Origin: an uncultured bacterium | GTDB taxonomy: Bacteria > Pseudomonadota > Gammaproteobacteria > Burkholderiales > Burkholderiaceae_E | Direction: 5' to 3' | Assembly: GCA_903907905.1 (NCBI GenBank) | Contig: CAIVPX010000033.1 | Span: 1-64,000 of the forward strand | DNA length: 64,000 nt | Part shown: piece by piece, positions 1-7,792 of the stretch | Layout of the letters: the number at the start of each line of letters is the position of its first letter | Position numbering within the stretch: the first letter of the stretch is position 1 | Made by a program: the position numbers and the translations under genes | Notes under the pieces: model-generated | Told to the model about the DNA's origin: nothing | Databases searched by the model: none | The model's input: only the letters and a program-made list of their open reading frames with translations

Positions 1-28
1 GCACGCGGGCGCTTCGAGACCCGCCGGC

Positions 29-1540
29 TCATTGCCCCGGACCGTCGCTCAGGTAGCGACGCAGGGGATAGGGTTGCGCCGCGAAAGCAGGGCAAAAGGA
101 CGAGACGACCGGCTCGAGCAAGTCGAAGAGCCGCTTGTTGTCGGCATTGAGTGCCTCGAGCCGTTCGCGGGCGGCCTCGGCTTCGCGTGCCAGGCGCTTG
201 AGGTCGAGCGTCAGCAGTTGCCCATCGCGTACGACGAAACGCCCACCGATCATGACATGGCGAACGCTCAGGCTGTCTTCGACGTGTACGAGCTGATTGA
301 CCGTCCAGTTGTGCGGAATCCAGTTGATCGCCTCACGATCGAGAAATACGATGTCAGCCTTTTTTCCGGGGGCGATCTCGCCGATGTCGGTGAAGCCCAG
401 TGCCCGGGCCGAGCCCTGTGTGGCGGCGCGGTAGATTTCTTCGGCACTGGCCCAGCGAGCAGGGTCGGGGCCCTGCACCTTGGAGAGCATGGCGGCATAG
501 CGCATGGCCTCGTACATGTTCTGGTTGTCCGAGCAACTTGCGCCATCGGTGCCCAGACCGATGTTGACGCCGAGGTCGTACGCCTCGCGAAAGCGGAACA
601 TGCCATTGCCCAGCCGCATGTTGCTGCCTGGATTGTGGGCAAGCGATGCGCCCCGGTCTCGCATGATCTTCAGGTCGTCATCATCGAGCCAGACCGCGTG
701 GGCGGCCGTGAACTCCGGGCCCACCAGTCCAAGGGAATCGAGGTGGGCGAGCAGGGTGCGACCGTAGCGCCGGATGCCGGTCAGCGCCTGAACCTTGCTT
801 TCACCAACATGGCTGTGCAGGCCCAGGTTGAAGTCGCGCGCCAGATCCCGACAGCCGCACAGAAAGCCGTCGGAGCAGTGGTGAGGGATGGTGGGCGCCA
901 CCGCGGCGCGGATGTCGTGAGCGTTCCAACGCCAGCCGGAGATGATCTCGCGCATGGCATCCAGCGAGCGCTCCCAGGCGGGCAGACGCAAGCGGTCGAC
1001 CTGCGCACGCAGTGGATCGGGCAAGGCTTCGTACAGACCGGGGATGGCTTCGTAGACGGTCCGGTCGGCCACCATCGGCGCGATGACTGCCCGCATGCCG
1101 ACCTCGGCATAGGCCTCGGCCACTGCGTCCAGGCCCTCCCGCGTGGGCAGCGGAAACTCCGAGTAGAGATCGTAGGCGGCTGTACACCCCTTGAGCAGCA
1201 TTTCGGCGGCGATGATCTGAGTGGTGAGCTTCTTGTCCTGCACCGACCGGTTGCCGCCGATCCAGGGGGCTGCGGCGAGCAGTAACTCCAGCGTCCACCG
1301 GTCTCCCTGGCCGCGCGACAGTCCCCCATGACCGTGGGTGTGGGCGTTGATCAGCCCGGGGTGCACGATGTAGCGCGACGCGTCGATGCTGCCCGCACCG
1401 GCGGGGGCGTCGAGGCGACTGCCGACGGCCGTGATCAGACCGTCTTCGATGAGGATGTCGGTGGCTTGCGCGCGCCGCTTGCCCGGATCGGCCAGCAGGG
1501 CATTTCGAAGCAGGATGACGCCGGGTTCGGCATGGGCCAT
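29..1540 (-). CDS. TRZ/ATZ-family amidohydrolase (guanine/8-oxoguanine deaminase-like)
   Basis: This 503-residue cytosolic metal hydrolase of the amidohydrolase superfamily probably deaminates a purine, pterin or triazine-like ring. Visible metal and catalytic motifs are NAHTHGHGG (His67, His69), HSHVGES (His242, His244, Glu247), His281 in AAHAVW and GTDGAS (Asp332), in the order seen in the TRZ/ATZ, 8-oxoguanine and SAH/MTA deaminase group. Length is slightly above the usual 440 to 480 because of a charged C-terminal helix (about 448-490). It follows the adenosine-deaminase-like gene with a 3-base gap, so the two form one minus-strand operon, and two purine-type genes lie on the other arm of the divergon. 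The family is secure; the substrate is an inference from context. Confidence 0.85.
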   Translation of the reverse strand: MAHAEPGVILLRNALLADPGKRRAQATDILIEDGLITAVGSRLDAPAGAGSIDASRYIVHPGLINAHTHGHGGLSRGQGDRWTLELLLAAAPWIGGNRSVQDKKLTTQIIAAEMLLKGCTAAYDLYSEFPLPTREGLDAVAEAYAEVGMRAVIAPMVADRTVYEAIPGLYEALPDPLRAQVDRLRLPAWERSLDAMREIISGWRWNAHDIRAAVAPTIPHHCSDGFLCGCRDLARDFNLGLHSHVGESKVQALTGIRRYGRTLLAHLDSLGLVGPEFTAAHAVWLDDDDLKIMRDRGASLAHNPGSNMRLGNGMFRFREAYDLGVNIGLGTDGASCSDNQNMYEAMRYAAMLSKVQGPDPARWASAEEIYRAATQGSARALGFTDIGEIAPGKKADIVFLDREAINWIPHNWTVNQLVHVEDSLSVRHVMIGGRFVVRDGQLLTLDLKRLAREAEAARERLEALNADNKRLFDLLEPVVSSFCPAFAAQPYPLRRYLSDGPGQ

Positions 1541-1543
1541 GGT

Positions 1544-2644
1544 TCAGGGTCTCTTGTTTGGGCTTGAGTTGATCGAGGGAAGGCACGAGGCGCTCTGTGG
1601 TGGGTGGCCCGCCGCGGATAGGTCGCCCAGGGCTGCCTTCAGCGAGCGTCGCAGCTGCGATTTTCCCGGTTCGTCCAGCCAGCAGGCATCGATGCTGGTC
1701 TCGCAGACGGCACGCAGACCGGGAACATCCACATCCGGAAAAATCCGCTGGTAGGCGTCGGCAATGTCGGTGTCAAACATGGCCGGGTCGTCGGTGGCGA
1801 GCGTGACCCTGAGGCCGGCCTCGAGCATTGCCCGGATGGCACCCAGGCGGATCGGATCCCGCTCGCGGGTCGAGGGCTTGGGGCACACCGTGAAGATCGC
1901 GCCGTCGTCGCGCGCCCGGGCCACGACCGCCGGATCGGTCATGACGCGATAGCCATGGTCGAATCGCTCGCAGCCGAGCAGGTCGCGACAGGCGAGATAG
2001 TTGGCCGCGGGGGTGGGCGCATAGTCTTCGCAGACGTGCGCGGTGCGGCGCAGTCCGGCCGCAGCGATCTGGGCAAATATTGCTGCGAATGCTTCAGGCG
2101 GCCCGCGGTCTTCCGGGCCGTCCAGACCCATGCCCACGACTTCGTCCGGCCGATTTGATAGTACGTCCGCCAGCACCTGCGCGGCCATGTCGGCACCAAA
2201 CTCCCGGTCGACAGAGGGCACCAGCAGCGCGCTCACACCGAAATCGCGCTTCACCGCGCGAATGCCGCTCAGCAGGCCGTCAAGTTGAGTGCGGTAGGTG
2301 ACGCCTTGGGCATAGTGATAGCTGGGGTTGAAAAAAAATTCAACGTGGGCGAGTGCCCCCCGGCTGTGCGCATCCTCGACGTATTCATAGAGTGCCCGTT
2401 CGAAATGCTCCGCACGCAGGAGCACCTGCGAGGCGAGCCTGAAGATCTCGATGAAATCGTAGAAATTTTGGTATCGGTACAACTGGTCGGCCGCTCTCGG
2501 CAGGGCAAGCCCGGCCTCACGGGCCAGTTCCGCCAGCGTGCCCGCGCGCAGCGATCCCACCACATGCACGTGCAGCTCCACTTTGGGAATCCGGGCCAGC
2601 AGCGCCGACCAAGGTGCCTGCGTCACATTGTTGCCTGCAGTCAT
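1544..2644 (-). CDS. adenosine deaminase-like protein with altered substrate residues
   Basis: A 366-residue member of the adenosine/AMP deaminase family. Zinc ligands His25 and His27 lie in VELHVHVVGS, followed by His203 and the catalytic Glu206 in AHVCED, His230 in FDHGYR and Asp285-Asp286 in LATDDP, so the metal centre and general acid look complete. However, the position that is Asp or Glu in typical enzymes (HxHLDG/HLEG), which touches the ribose in mammalian adenosine deaminase, is Val29, and the common VCPTSN loop reads VCPKPS (253-258). Deamination of a purine-like base is likely, but adenosine itself may not be the substrate. It is the first gene of a two-gene minus-strand operon and diverges from the Bug receptor/adenine deaminase pair only 53 bases away. 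Confidence 0.8.
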   Translation of the reverse strand: MTAGNNVTQAPWSALLARIPKVELHVHVVGSLRAGTLAELAREAGLALPRAADQLYRYQNFYDFIEIFRLASQVLLRAEHFERALYEYVEDAHSRGALAHVEFFFNPSYHYAQGVTYRTQLDGLLSGIRAVKRDFGVSALLVPSVDREFGADMAAQVLADVLSNRPDEVVGMGLDGPEDRGPPEAFAAIFAQIAAAGLRRTAHVCEDYAPTPAANYLACRDLLGCERFDHGYRVMTDPAVVARARDDGAIFTVCPKPSTRERDPIRLGAIRAMLEAGLRVTLATDDPAMFDTDIADAYQRIFPDVDVPGLRAVCETSIDACWLDEPGKSQLRRSLKAALGDLSAAGHPPQSASCLPSINSSPNKRP

Positions 2645-2656
2645 TGAACCTATACT
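2628..2656 (+). promoter_or_regulatory. predicted sigma-70 promoter of the Bug receptor-adenine deaminase operon
   Basis: TTGTTG (2628-2633), a 17-base spacer and TATACT (2651-2656) make a good -35/-10 pair reading towards the receptor gene at 2698. The -35 box lies inside the first codons of the divergent adenosine-deaminase-like gene, so transcription of the two arms should interfere or be co-regulated. Motif match by eye only. Confidence 0.5.
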
Positions 2657-2697
2657 CCCACGCCTGTGCTCATGCTACCCCTCTGAGGAGAACTCCG

Positions 2698-3690
2698 ATG
2701 AAACGCTTGCGTCTGTGGTCCGTGCTCGCGCTGGCGTCCTGCGCCGCCCTGTTGGCCGGCATGGCCTCTCCGGCCGGGGCCCAGACCTATCCATCCAGGC
2801 CGATCTCGATGATCGTGCCTTTTGCGGCCGGAGGCAATGTCGATGCGGTGGCGCGTTGGGTCGGCCCCGAACTGAGCAAGCGGCTCGGTCAGCCGGTGGT
2901 CATCGAAAATACGGCCGGCGCGGGCGGTGTGATCGGCACCGAGCGTGCCGCGCGGGCTGCGGCGGATGGTTACACGCTGCTGCTGTCGGTCGAGAGCACC
3001 ATCGTCATCGCCAAAATGGTGTCGCCCTCTGTCGTGAAGTACGACGGGCTCAAGGATTTTTCGCCGGTGACCCTGCTCTCCAGTGCGCCACTGGTCCTGG
3101 TCGGCAAGCCCGCGCTGCAGGCCGGCAACCTGAGCGAGTTGCTGGCGATGATGCGCCGGGAGCCCGGCAAACTGAGCTATGCCACCTCGGGCACGGGAAC
3201 GTCCCTGCACGTGGCCGGCGAGATGTTCAATCAGTTGGGCAAGGTCAACATGGTGCACGTGCCCTACAAGGTGGGCGCGCAGATCGTGTCCGACCTGATG
3301 GGCAATCAGATCGATCTGGCCATGTTGCCCATTCCGCTGGCGGGCGAGCAAGTCAAGGCCGGCAAGCTCAAGGCCTACGGGGTGACCGAAGGCGCCCGCT
3401 CGCCGGCGCTGCCGGATGTGCCCAGCATGGCCGAGCATCCGGATCTCAAGGGCGTTGACGTCACCGTCTGGTTTGGTGTGTTTGCGCCGGCGGGCACGGA
3501 CCCGGCCATCGTCGCCCGCCTCAATCGCGAGCTCACCGAGGTCTTGCGCGATGAGGGGCTCCGGCAAAAGTTTGCGGTGATCGGCATGCGAACGCTTGGT
3601 CTGGGGCCGGAGCCCTTCGCGAAGTTTCTGGTGGGCGAGACTGAAAAATTTGGCGCGATCGTCAAGGCCGGCAACATCCGGGCCGAATGA
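2698..3690 (+). CDS. Bug/TctC-family periplasmic substrate-binding protein
   Basis: A 330-residue receptor of the tripartite tricarboxylate transporter (TTT) Bug family. The ATG at 2698 is preferred over upstream in-frame starts because CTGAGGAG lies just before it and it begins a classic signal peptide (charged start, hydrophobic core, cleavage near AGAQT, about residue 31). Family motifs are YPSRPISMIVPFAAGG, the ligand loop ENTAGAGGVIG and HVPYK in the second lobe. It is the first gene of an operon with adenine deaminase, overlapping it by ATGA (3687-3690), which suggests a purine or related heterocycle as ligand. No TctA/TctB membrane partners occur in the window, as is common for Bug proteins, so how ligand crosses the membrane is unknown. 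Confidence 0.9.
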   Translation: MKRLRLWSVLALASCAALLAGMASPAGAQTYPSRPISMIVPFAAGGNVDAVARWVGPELSKRLGQPVVIENTAGAGGVIGTERAARAAADGYTLLLSVESTIVIAKMVSPSVVKYDGLKDFSPVTLLSSAPLVLVGKPALQAGNLSELLAMMRREPGKLSYATSGTGTSLHVAGEMFNQLGKVNMVHVPYKVGAQIVSDLMGNQIDLAMLPIPLAGEQVKAGKLKAYGVTEGARSPALPDVPSMAEHPDLKGVDVTVWFGVFAPAGTDPAIVARLNRELTEVLRDEGLRQKFAVIGMRTLGLGPEPFAKFLVGETEKFGAIVKAGNIRAE

Positions 3691-5456
3691 ACGAGCTGGT
3701 TTCCATCGACACGCGCCAGCGGGCGATTCACGCAGCCCAAGGTCGCGCGCCGTTCGACCTGCTGCTGTGCAATGCCCGGGTGGTGGACGTGGCGACCCTG
3801 GAGGTGCGCGAGGCCGACGTGGGGCTGGTGGGCGAGTTGATCGCCAGTGTCCATCCTCGCGGGCGCTTCGCCCAGGCCATCCGGACCATTGACCTCCATG
3901 GCCAGTATCTCGCGCCCGGCCTGATCGACGGCCACGTGCACTTCGAATCCTCGCACATGCTGCCGCATCACTATGCTTCGGTGGTGGTGCCGCAGGGTAC
4001 AACGACCATCTTCTGTGATCCCCACGAACTCGCCAATGTGCTGGGCATCGAGGGCGTGCGGTATGCGGTGGCGGCCAGTCGGGGGCTCCCGCTTCGATTC
4101 ATCGTTCAGGCCTCGTCGTGTGTGCCGGCTGCACCGGGGCTCGAACTGTCGGGCGCCGACTTTCAGCAGGGCGAGATCGATGCACTGCTCGCCATGCCCG
4201 AGGTGGCTGGCCTGGCCGAGGTCATGGACATGCGGGCGGTGCTCGAGGCCAGCCCGCGGATGATGGGTATTCTCTCGGCGGCGCTCGCCAGCGGCAAACT
4301 CATCGAGGGTCACGCGCGTGGCCTGTCGGCTGAGCGATTGCAGGCCTATCTGGCCGCAGGCATCAGCGCCGATCATGAGATCACCTCGGGCGCCGATGCG
4401 CTCGAAAAGCTTCGGGCGGGCATGACCGTGGAGCTGCGCGGCTCGCACGACTACCTGCTGCCCGATGTGGTGGCGGCCATCCGGACTTTGCCGGTCGTAC
4501 CGACCAGCCTCACGGTCTGTACCGACGATGTCTTCCCCGACCAGTTGGTCGACAAGGGGGGAATGATCGATGTGGTGCGACGGTTGGTGCGATACGGGCT
4601 GGACCCGCTGCAGGCCCTGCGCTGCGCGACCATCAACAATGCCTATCGCCTCAAGCGCGACGACCTCGGCTGGGTGGCCGCCGGGCGGCGCGCCGATCTC
4701 ATCGTGCTGCGCGACCTGGTCGACTTTCAGGTTAGTCAGGTGTTTGCCAACGGTGTCGAGGTGGCCGCCGGGGGCCGTCTGCTGCAGGCGCTCGAAGCTG
4801 GCGAGACGGCGCTGCCGACCCGAAGCATGAAGCTCGGTCGCCTGTCTGCCGCGGATTTCGCGCTGAAGGTGCCCGAGTTGCGCCAAGGGCGGGCAGTGGT
4901 GCGGGCCATCAAGGGCGCACGCTTCACGGAATGGGTGGAGATCGAAGTCGAGGTGTCCGACTCGGTGGCGTCTGTCCCCGACCACCTTTCTCGCATGACG
5001 GTCATTCATCGTCACGGGCGCTCGGAGGCGGGGCCCCAGACCGCGATCATCGACGGCTGGGGCCGTCTGGCCGGTGCCTATGCCACCTCGTATGCTCACG
5101 ACTCACACAATCTGGTCGTTTATGGCGCCGACCCGCAGGACATGGCGGTTGCCGCCAACGCGGTGATCGACCTGGGTGGCGGCAGTGTCGTGGTGCGGCA
5201 GGGCCAGGTCATTGCATCAATCGCGTATCCGGTGGCCGGGCTACTGTCGAGCGACGAACCGCAGGCGGTGGCCCGGGCGCATCAGGCACTGGTGGACGCG
5301 GCCGGCAGTGTGGTCGAGTGGCAGGGGCCTTACCGGACCTTCAAGGCGCTGTCGGGGCAGTGCCTGGCCTGCAACGCCGGCCCGCACCTCACCGATCTGG
5401 GGCTTACCGACGGGACCACCCGTGAGGTGCTGCGTCCGTTCGTACGGGCCCTCTGA
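3687..5456 (+). CDS. ade: adenine deaminase
   Basis: A 589-residue cytosolic enzyme that deaminates adenine to hypoxanthine in purine salvage and catabolism. It matches the bacterial adenine deaminase family over its length: metal motif DGHVHFESSHM (His83, His85), the CDPHE segment, EGHARG, the DHE motif in ISADHEITSG and the TDDVFPD loop, followed by the characteristic C-terminal domain with NLVVYG and a GGG(S/I)V segment. Usual length is about 570 to 600. The start overlaps the receptor stop by four bases (ATGA), so the two are translationally coupled. The enzyme is Mn/Fe-dependent in characterised members; nothing here suggests loss of activity. Confidence 0.92.
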   Translation: MNELVSIDTRQRAIHAAQGRAPFDLLLCNARVVDVATLEVREADVGLVGELIASVHPRGRFAQAIRTIDLHGQYLAPGLIDGHVHFESSHMLPHHYASVVVPQGTTTIFCDPHELANVLGIEGVRYAVAASRGLPLRFIVQASSCVPAAPGLELSGADFQQGEIDALLAMPEVAGLAEVMDMRAVLEASPRMMGILSAALASGKLIEGHARGLSAERLQAYLAAGISADHEITSGADALEKLRAGMTVELRGSHDYLLPDVVAAIRTLPVVPTSLTVCTDDVFPDQLVDKGGMIDVVRRLVRYGLDPLQALRCATINNAYRLKRDDLGWVAAGRRADLIVLRDLVDFQVSQVFANGVEVAAGGRLLQALEAGETALPTRSMKLGRLSAADFALKVPELRQGRAVVRAIKGARFTEWVEIEVEVSDSVASVPDHLSRMTVIHRHGRSEAGPQTAIIDGWGRLAGAYATSYAHDSHNLVVYGADPQDMAVAANAVIDLGGGSVVVRQGQVIASIAYPVAGLLSSDEPQAVARAHQALVDAAGSVVEWQGPYRTFKALSGQCLACNAGPHLTDLGLTDGTTREVLRPFVRAL

Positions 5457-5483
5457 GGCGCAATGCTGGCTGGCCCGACCGCT

Positions 5484-6107
5484 CTAGGCTGATTGCGCCC
5501 AGGCCGTGACCTCGGTCTCCACCAGAATGTCGGGATCGAAAAAATTCGCCACCCCGATGAAGGACAGCGCAGGCCGCACGCCGACGACGATTTCGGCATG
5601 GGCGCGCGCTGCGTCGGCCCAAAGCGTGGTGTCCAGCATGTAGATTCGCGTGGCGACCACGTCTTGCCAAGTCATCGAGGCGGCTTCGAGGGCCGCACCG
5701 ATCACGCTGAGGCTTTGCCGCGTCTGACCATATACGTCGCCAAGGAACAGGATGCGCCCCTGTGCATCGGCCGGTGAGGTGAGCGATGTCTGGAAGAAGG
5801 GGCCCACGCGTACCGCCCGGGAGTAGGAAAAACGGGTCTCCCAAGGGCGCCCGCTGGTCACCTCCAGACGGCCCGGCGGCGCCTTTTTGAGTGCAACAAA
5901 GCTGCCAGAGCCGCGGGTTCGGGTGATGAGCCCTTCGGCCACCAGTTCGCGCATGGCGCGGTTGACGGTCATTCGGCTGACGTCAAAGCGCTGCATCAGC
6001 GCGTGTTCGCTGGGCACGGCATCGCCCGCTTGCCATCGCCCCGAGGTGATGGGCCGGCTGATGTGGTTCTTGATGCGCTGGTAAGCGGGTAGAGCTTGTC
6101 GATTCAT
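5484..6107 (-). CDS. GntR winged-helix/RidA-domain fusion regulator
   Basis: A 207-residue protein in one open frame. Residues 1-72 are a GntR/HutC-type winged helix (YQRIKNHI, GDAVPSEHAL, FDVSRMTVNRAMREL, GLITRTRGSGSFV). Instead of the usual UTRA or FCD ligand domain, residues 82-207 are a RidA/YjgF domain (GRPWETRFSYSRAV, GQTRQSLSVIGAALE, VVATRIYMLDT, ending LVETEVTAW). The arginine that binds substrate carboxylate in catalytic RidA (Arg105 of E. coli, in PARS) aligns by eye with Leu181 (PALS), so it is more likely a sensor than an enamine/imine deaminase. ATG at 6107 starts at the expected N-terminus; the longer open frame upstream reads into the ABC gene in antisense and is rejected. It diverges from an amino acid ABC transporter and probably represses it and itself. 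Confidence 0.85.
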   Translation of the reverse strand: MNRQALPAYQRIKNHISRPITSGRWQAGDAVPSEHALMQRFDVSRMTVNRAMRELVAEGLITRTRGSGSFVALKKAPPGRLEVTSGRPWETRFSYSRAVRVGPFFQTSLTSPADAQGRILFLGDVYGQTRQSLSVIGAALEAASMTWQDVVATRIYMLDTTLWADAARAHAEIVVGVRPALSFIGVANFFDPDILVETEVTAWAQSA

Positions 6108-6126
6108 CCGCGAAAGTGTATCGAGT

Positions 6127-6155
6127 TTGACTAAAGTTGTATAGGCAACTAAGCT
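6127..6155 (+). promoter_or_regulatory. operator-like inverted repeat with overlapping promoter
   Basis: AGTTG (6135-6139) and CAACT (6146-6150) form a perfect inverted repeat around TATAGG, giving a core close to TTGTATA-type half-sites known for HutC-like GntR regulators. It is the only clear palindrome in the 57-base divergent region. TTGACT (6127-6132) and TAAGCT (6150-6155), 17 bases apart, could be the -35/-10 boxes for the ABC genes, which would place the repeat inside the spacer. Confidence 0.45.
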
Positions 6156-6164
6156 CCTCGCACC

Positions 6165-6941
6165 ATGACCCAGAGCCCCATCTCCTCGCCCCTGCCCGCG
6201 CCCTTGTCCTCGATGGTCAGTATCGAGCGGCTCGACAAGTGGTTTGGGGCGTTTCAGGTGCTGCGCGACATCAGCCTCGAGGTCAGCCCCGGCGAAAAAG
6301 TGGTCATCTGCGGGCCCTCGGGCTCGGGAAAATCTACGCTCATCCGTTGCATCAATCAGCTCGAGCGACATCAGTCGGGGCGCATCGTGGTCGATGGGGT
6401 CGAACTCACCGGCGATCCGCAGCAGCTTGCCCGGGTGCGCTCCGAGGTTGGCATGGTGTTCCAGAGCTTCAACCTGTTCCCGCACCTGACTGTGCTGCAG
6501 AATCTTTCGCTTGCGCCGATGCGCGTGCGCGGCCTGTCGCGCGAGGAAGCCGAGGCGCTCGCCATGCAACTGCTGGGCCGGGTCCGCATCGCCGAGCAGG
6601 CGCACAAGTACCCCTCGCAACTGTCCGGCGGGCAGCAACAGCGGGTAGCCATCGCCCGATCCCTGTGCATGAAGCCCAAGGTGATGCTGTTTGACGAGCC
6701 CACCTCTGCGCTCGACCCGGAGATGATCAACGAGGTGCTCGAGGTGATCGAGGATCTGGCCCGCGAGGGCATGACCATGCTGGTGGTCACCCATGAAATG
6801 GGCTTCGCGCGCCGTGCGGCCGACACCATGGTGTTCATGGACAAGGGGGAGATCGTCGAGACGGCCGCTCCGGCCGATTTCTTCTCCGCGCCCCGCACCG
6901 AGCGCTGCAAGCTCTTTCTCAGCCAGATCCTGAGCCACTGA
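6165..6941 (+). CDS. polar amino acid ABC transporter ATP-binding protein (GlnQ/HisP-type)
   Basis: A 258-residue cytoplasmic ATPase. Walker A is GPSGSGKS, the Q-loop is FQSFNLFPH, the signature is LSGGQQQR, Walker B is VMLFDEPTSALD and the switch is VTHEMGF, all in the pattern of the polar amino acid uptake group. About 16 residues precede the conserved core; a second ATG at 6213 (MVSIERL) is an alternative start. The stop shares one base with the permease start (TGATG), so the two are coupled. The cognate binding protein is likely the convergent gene at 7793-8599. Regulation is probably by the divergent GntR-RidA protein through the palindrome at 6135-6150. Confidence 0.92.
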   Translation: MTQSPISSPLPAPLSSMVSIERLDKWFGAFQVLRDISLEVSPGEKVVICGPSGSGKSTLIRCINQLERHQSGRIVVDGVELTGDPQQLARVRSEVGMVFQSFNLFPHLTVLQNLSLAPMRVRGLSREEAEALAMQLLGRVRIAEQAHKYPSQLSGGQQQRVAIARSLCMKPKVMLFDEPTSALDPEMINEVLEVIEDLAREGMTMLVVTHEMGFARRAADTMVFMDKGEIVETAAPADFFSAPRTERCKLFLSQILSH

Positions 6942-7693
6942 TGAAGCGTCCCCTGATTCTTTTGCTGCTGGCCTGTGCCAGCGTGCTGGCGGGTTGCGGC
7001 GGCGGCTACAACTGGGCCTGGTATGTCGTGTCACCTTTTACCGACAAGGGAATCGGCAATATCCAGTTTCTGGTTTCGGGCGTCGGCTGGACGGTGCTGC
7101 TGGCGCTGTGCGCCATCAGTTGCTCGGTGCTCATCGGTCTGCTGGTTGCGCTCCTGGGGCTGTCGCGCAATCCCGTCGCGCGCCTGCTCAATCGTTGCTA
7201 TGTCGAACTGATGCGCGCCATTCCCATGCTGGTGATGGTGCTCTGGGTGTACTACGGATTGCCGATCGTCACCGGGATCAAGCTCGACGTATTTACCGCG
7301 GGGCTGATCGCGCTGGCCTTGTGCGACAGCGCCTTCGAGGCCGAAATTTTCCGGGGGGGCATCCAGTCGATCGACCGGGGGCAGACGGAGGCGGCGGGCT
7401 CGCTGGGCCTCAACTACCTGGACACGATGCGCTTCATCATCCTGCCGCAGGCCTTACGGCGAGTGTTGCCGCCCTTGGGCAATCAGTTCGTCTACATGTT
7501 GAAGACGTCATCGCTGGTGTCGGTGGTGGGTCTGGCCGAACTCACGCGCAAGGCCAATGAGCTGGTGGTTACCGAGTACCGGCCGCTCGAGATCTATACA
7601 TTTCTCATTCTCGAGTATCTGGTGCTGATTTTGCTGGCCTCGAGCGCGGTGCGCTGGCTCGAGCGCCGCATGGGCGTTGCCGACCGTCGCTAG
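6941..7693 (+). CDS. amino acid ABC transporter permease with lipobox-like N-terminus
   Basis: A 250-residue inner-membrane permease of the HisMQ/GlnP group with about five hydrophobic segments. The typical core is present: the MRAIPMLVMVLWVYYGLP segment, the DSAFEAEIFRGGIQSI region and the EAAGSLGLNYLDTM loop that contacts the ATPase. The N-terminus reads like a lipoprotein signal (LLACASVLAGC, Cys19, followed by GGGYNWAWYV); similar starts occur in some relatives, but whether the cysteine is lipidated is unknown. It is coupled to the ATPase gene by a one-base overlap, and a strong hairpin follows at 7730-7775. Confidence 0.9.
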   Translation: MKRPLILLLLACASVLAGCGGGYNWAWYVVSPFTDKGIGNIQFLVSGVGWTVLLALCAISCSVLIGLLVALLGLSRNPVARLLNRCYVELMRAIPMLVMVLWVYYGLPIVTGIKLDVFTAGLIALALCDSAFEAEIFRGGIQSIDRGQTEAAGSLGLNYLDTMRFIILPQALRRVLPPLGNQFVYMLKTSSLVSVVGLAELTRKANELVVTEYRPLEIYTFLILEYLVLILLASSAVRWLERRMGVADRR

Positions 7694-7729
7694 GCGCAAG
7701 GCCCTGACACCTCCGGGCCGTCTCAGCGT

Positions 7730-7775
7730 CCGGTCGGCTCCCTGGGCGAGCCGCAGCTCTCCCAGGGCTGACCGG
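7730..7775. terminator. large stem-loop between convergent transporter genes
   Basis: CCGGTC (7730-7735) pairs with GACCGG (7770-7775), and inside it CCCTGGGCGAGC (7740-7751) pairs with GCTCTCCCAGGG (7756-7767) with one mismatch. The loop is four bases. There is no T-tract, so it may act as a bidirectional 3-prime end protector or a weak terminator for the permease and binding-protein transcripts. Confidence 0.5.
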
Positions 7776-7792
7776 AGCCTGGCGACTCCCGA

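Noticed and set aside
3375-5099. 574-codon open frame antisense to adenine deaminase
   Set aside because: High-GC antisense shadow: no family similarity, His/Arg/Gly-rich composition, and the plus strand carries a fully conserved enzyme.
6108-7034. N-terminal extension of the GntR-RidA frame to 7034
   Set aside because: Antisense to the ABC ATPase gene, no similarity, and it would swallow the divergent promoter region.
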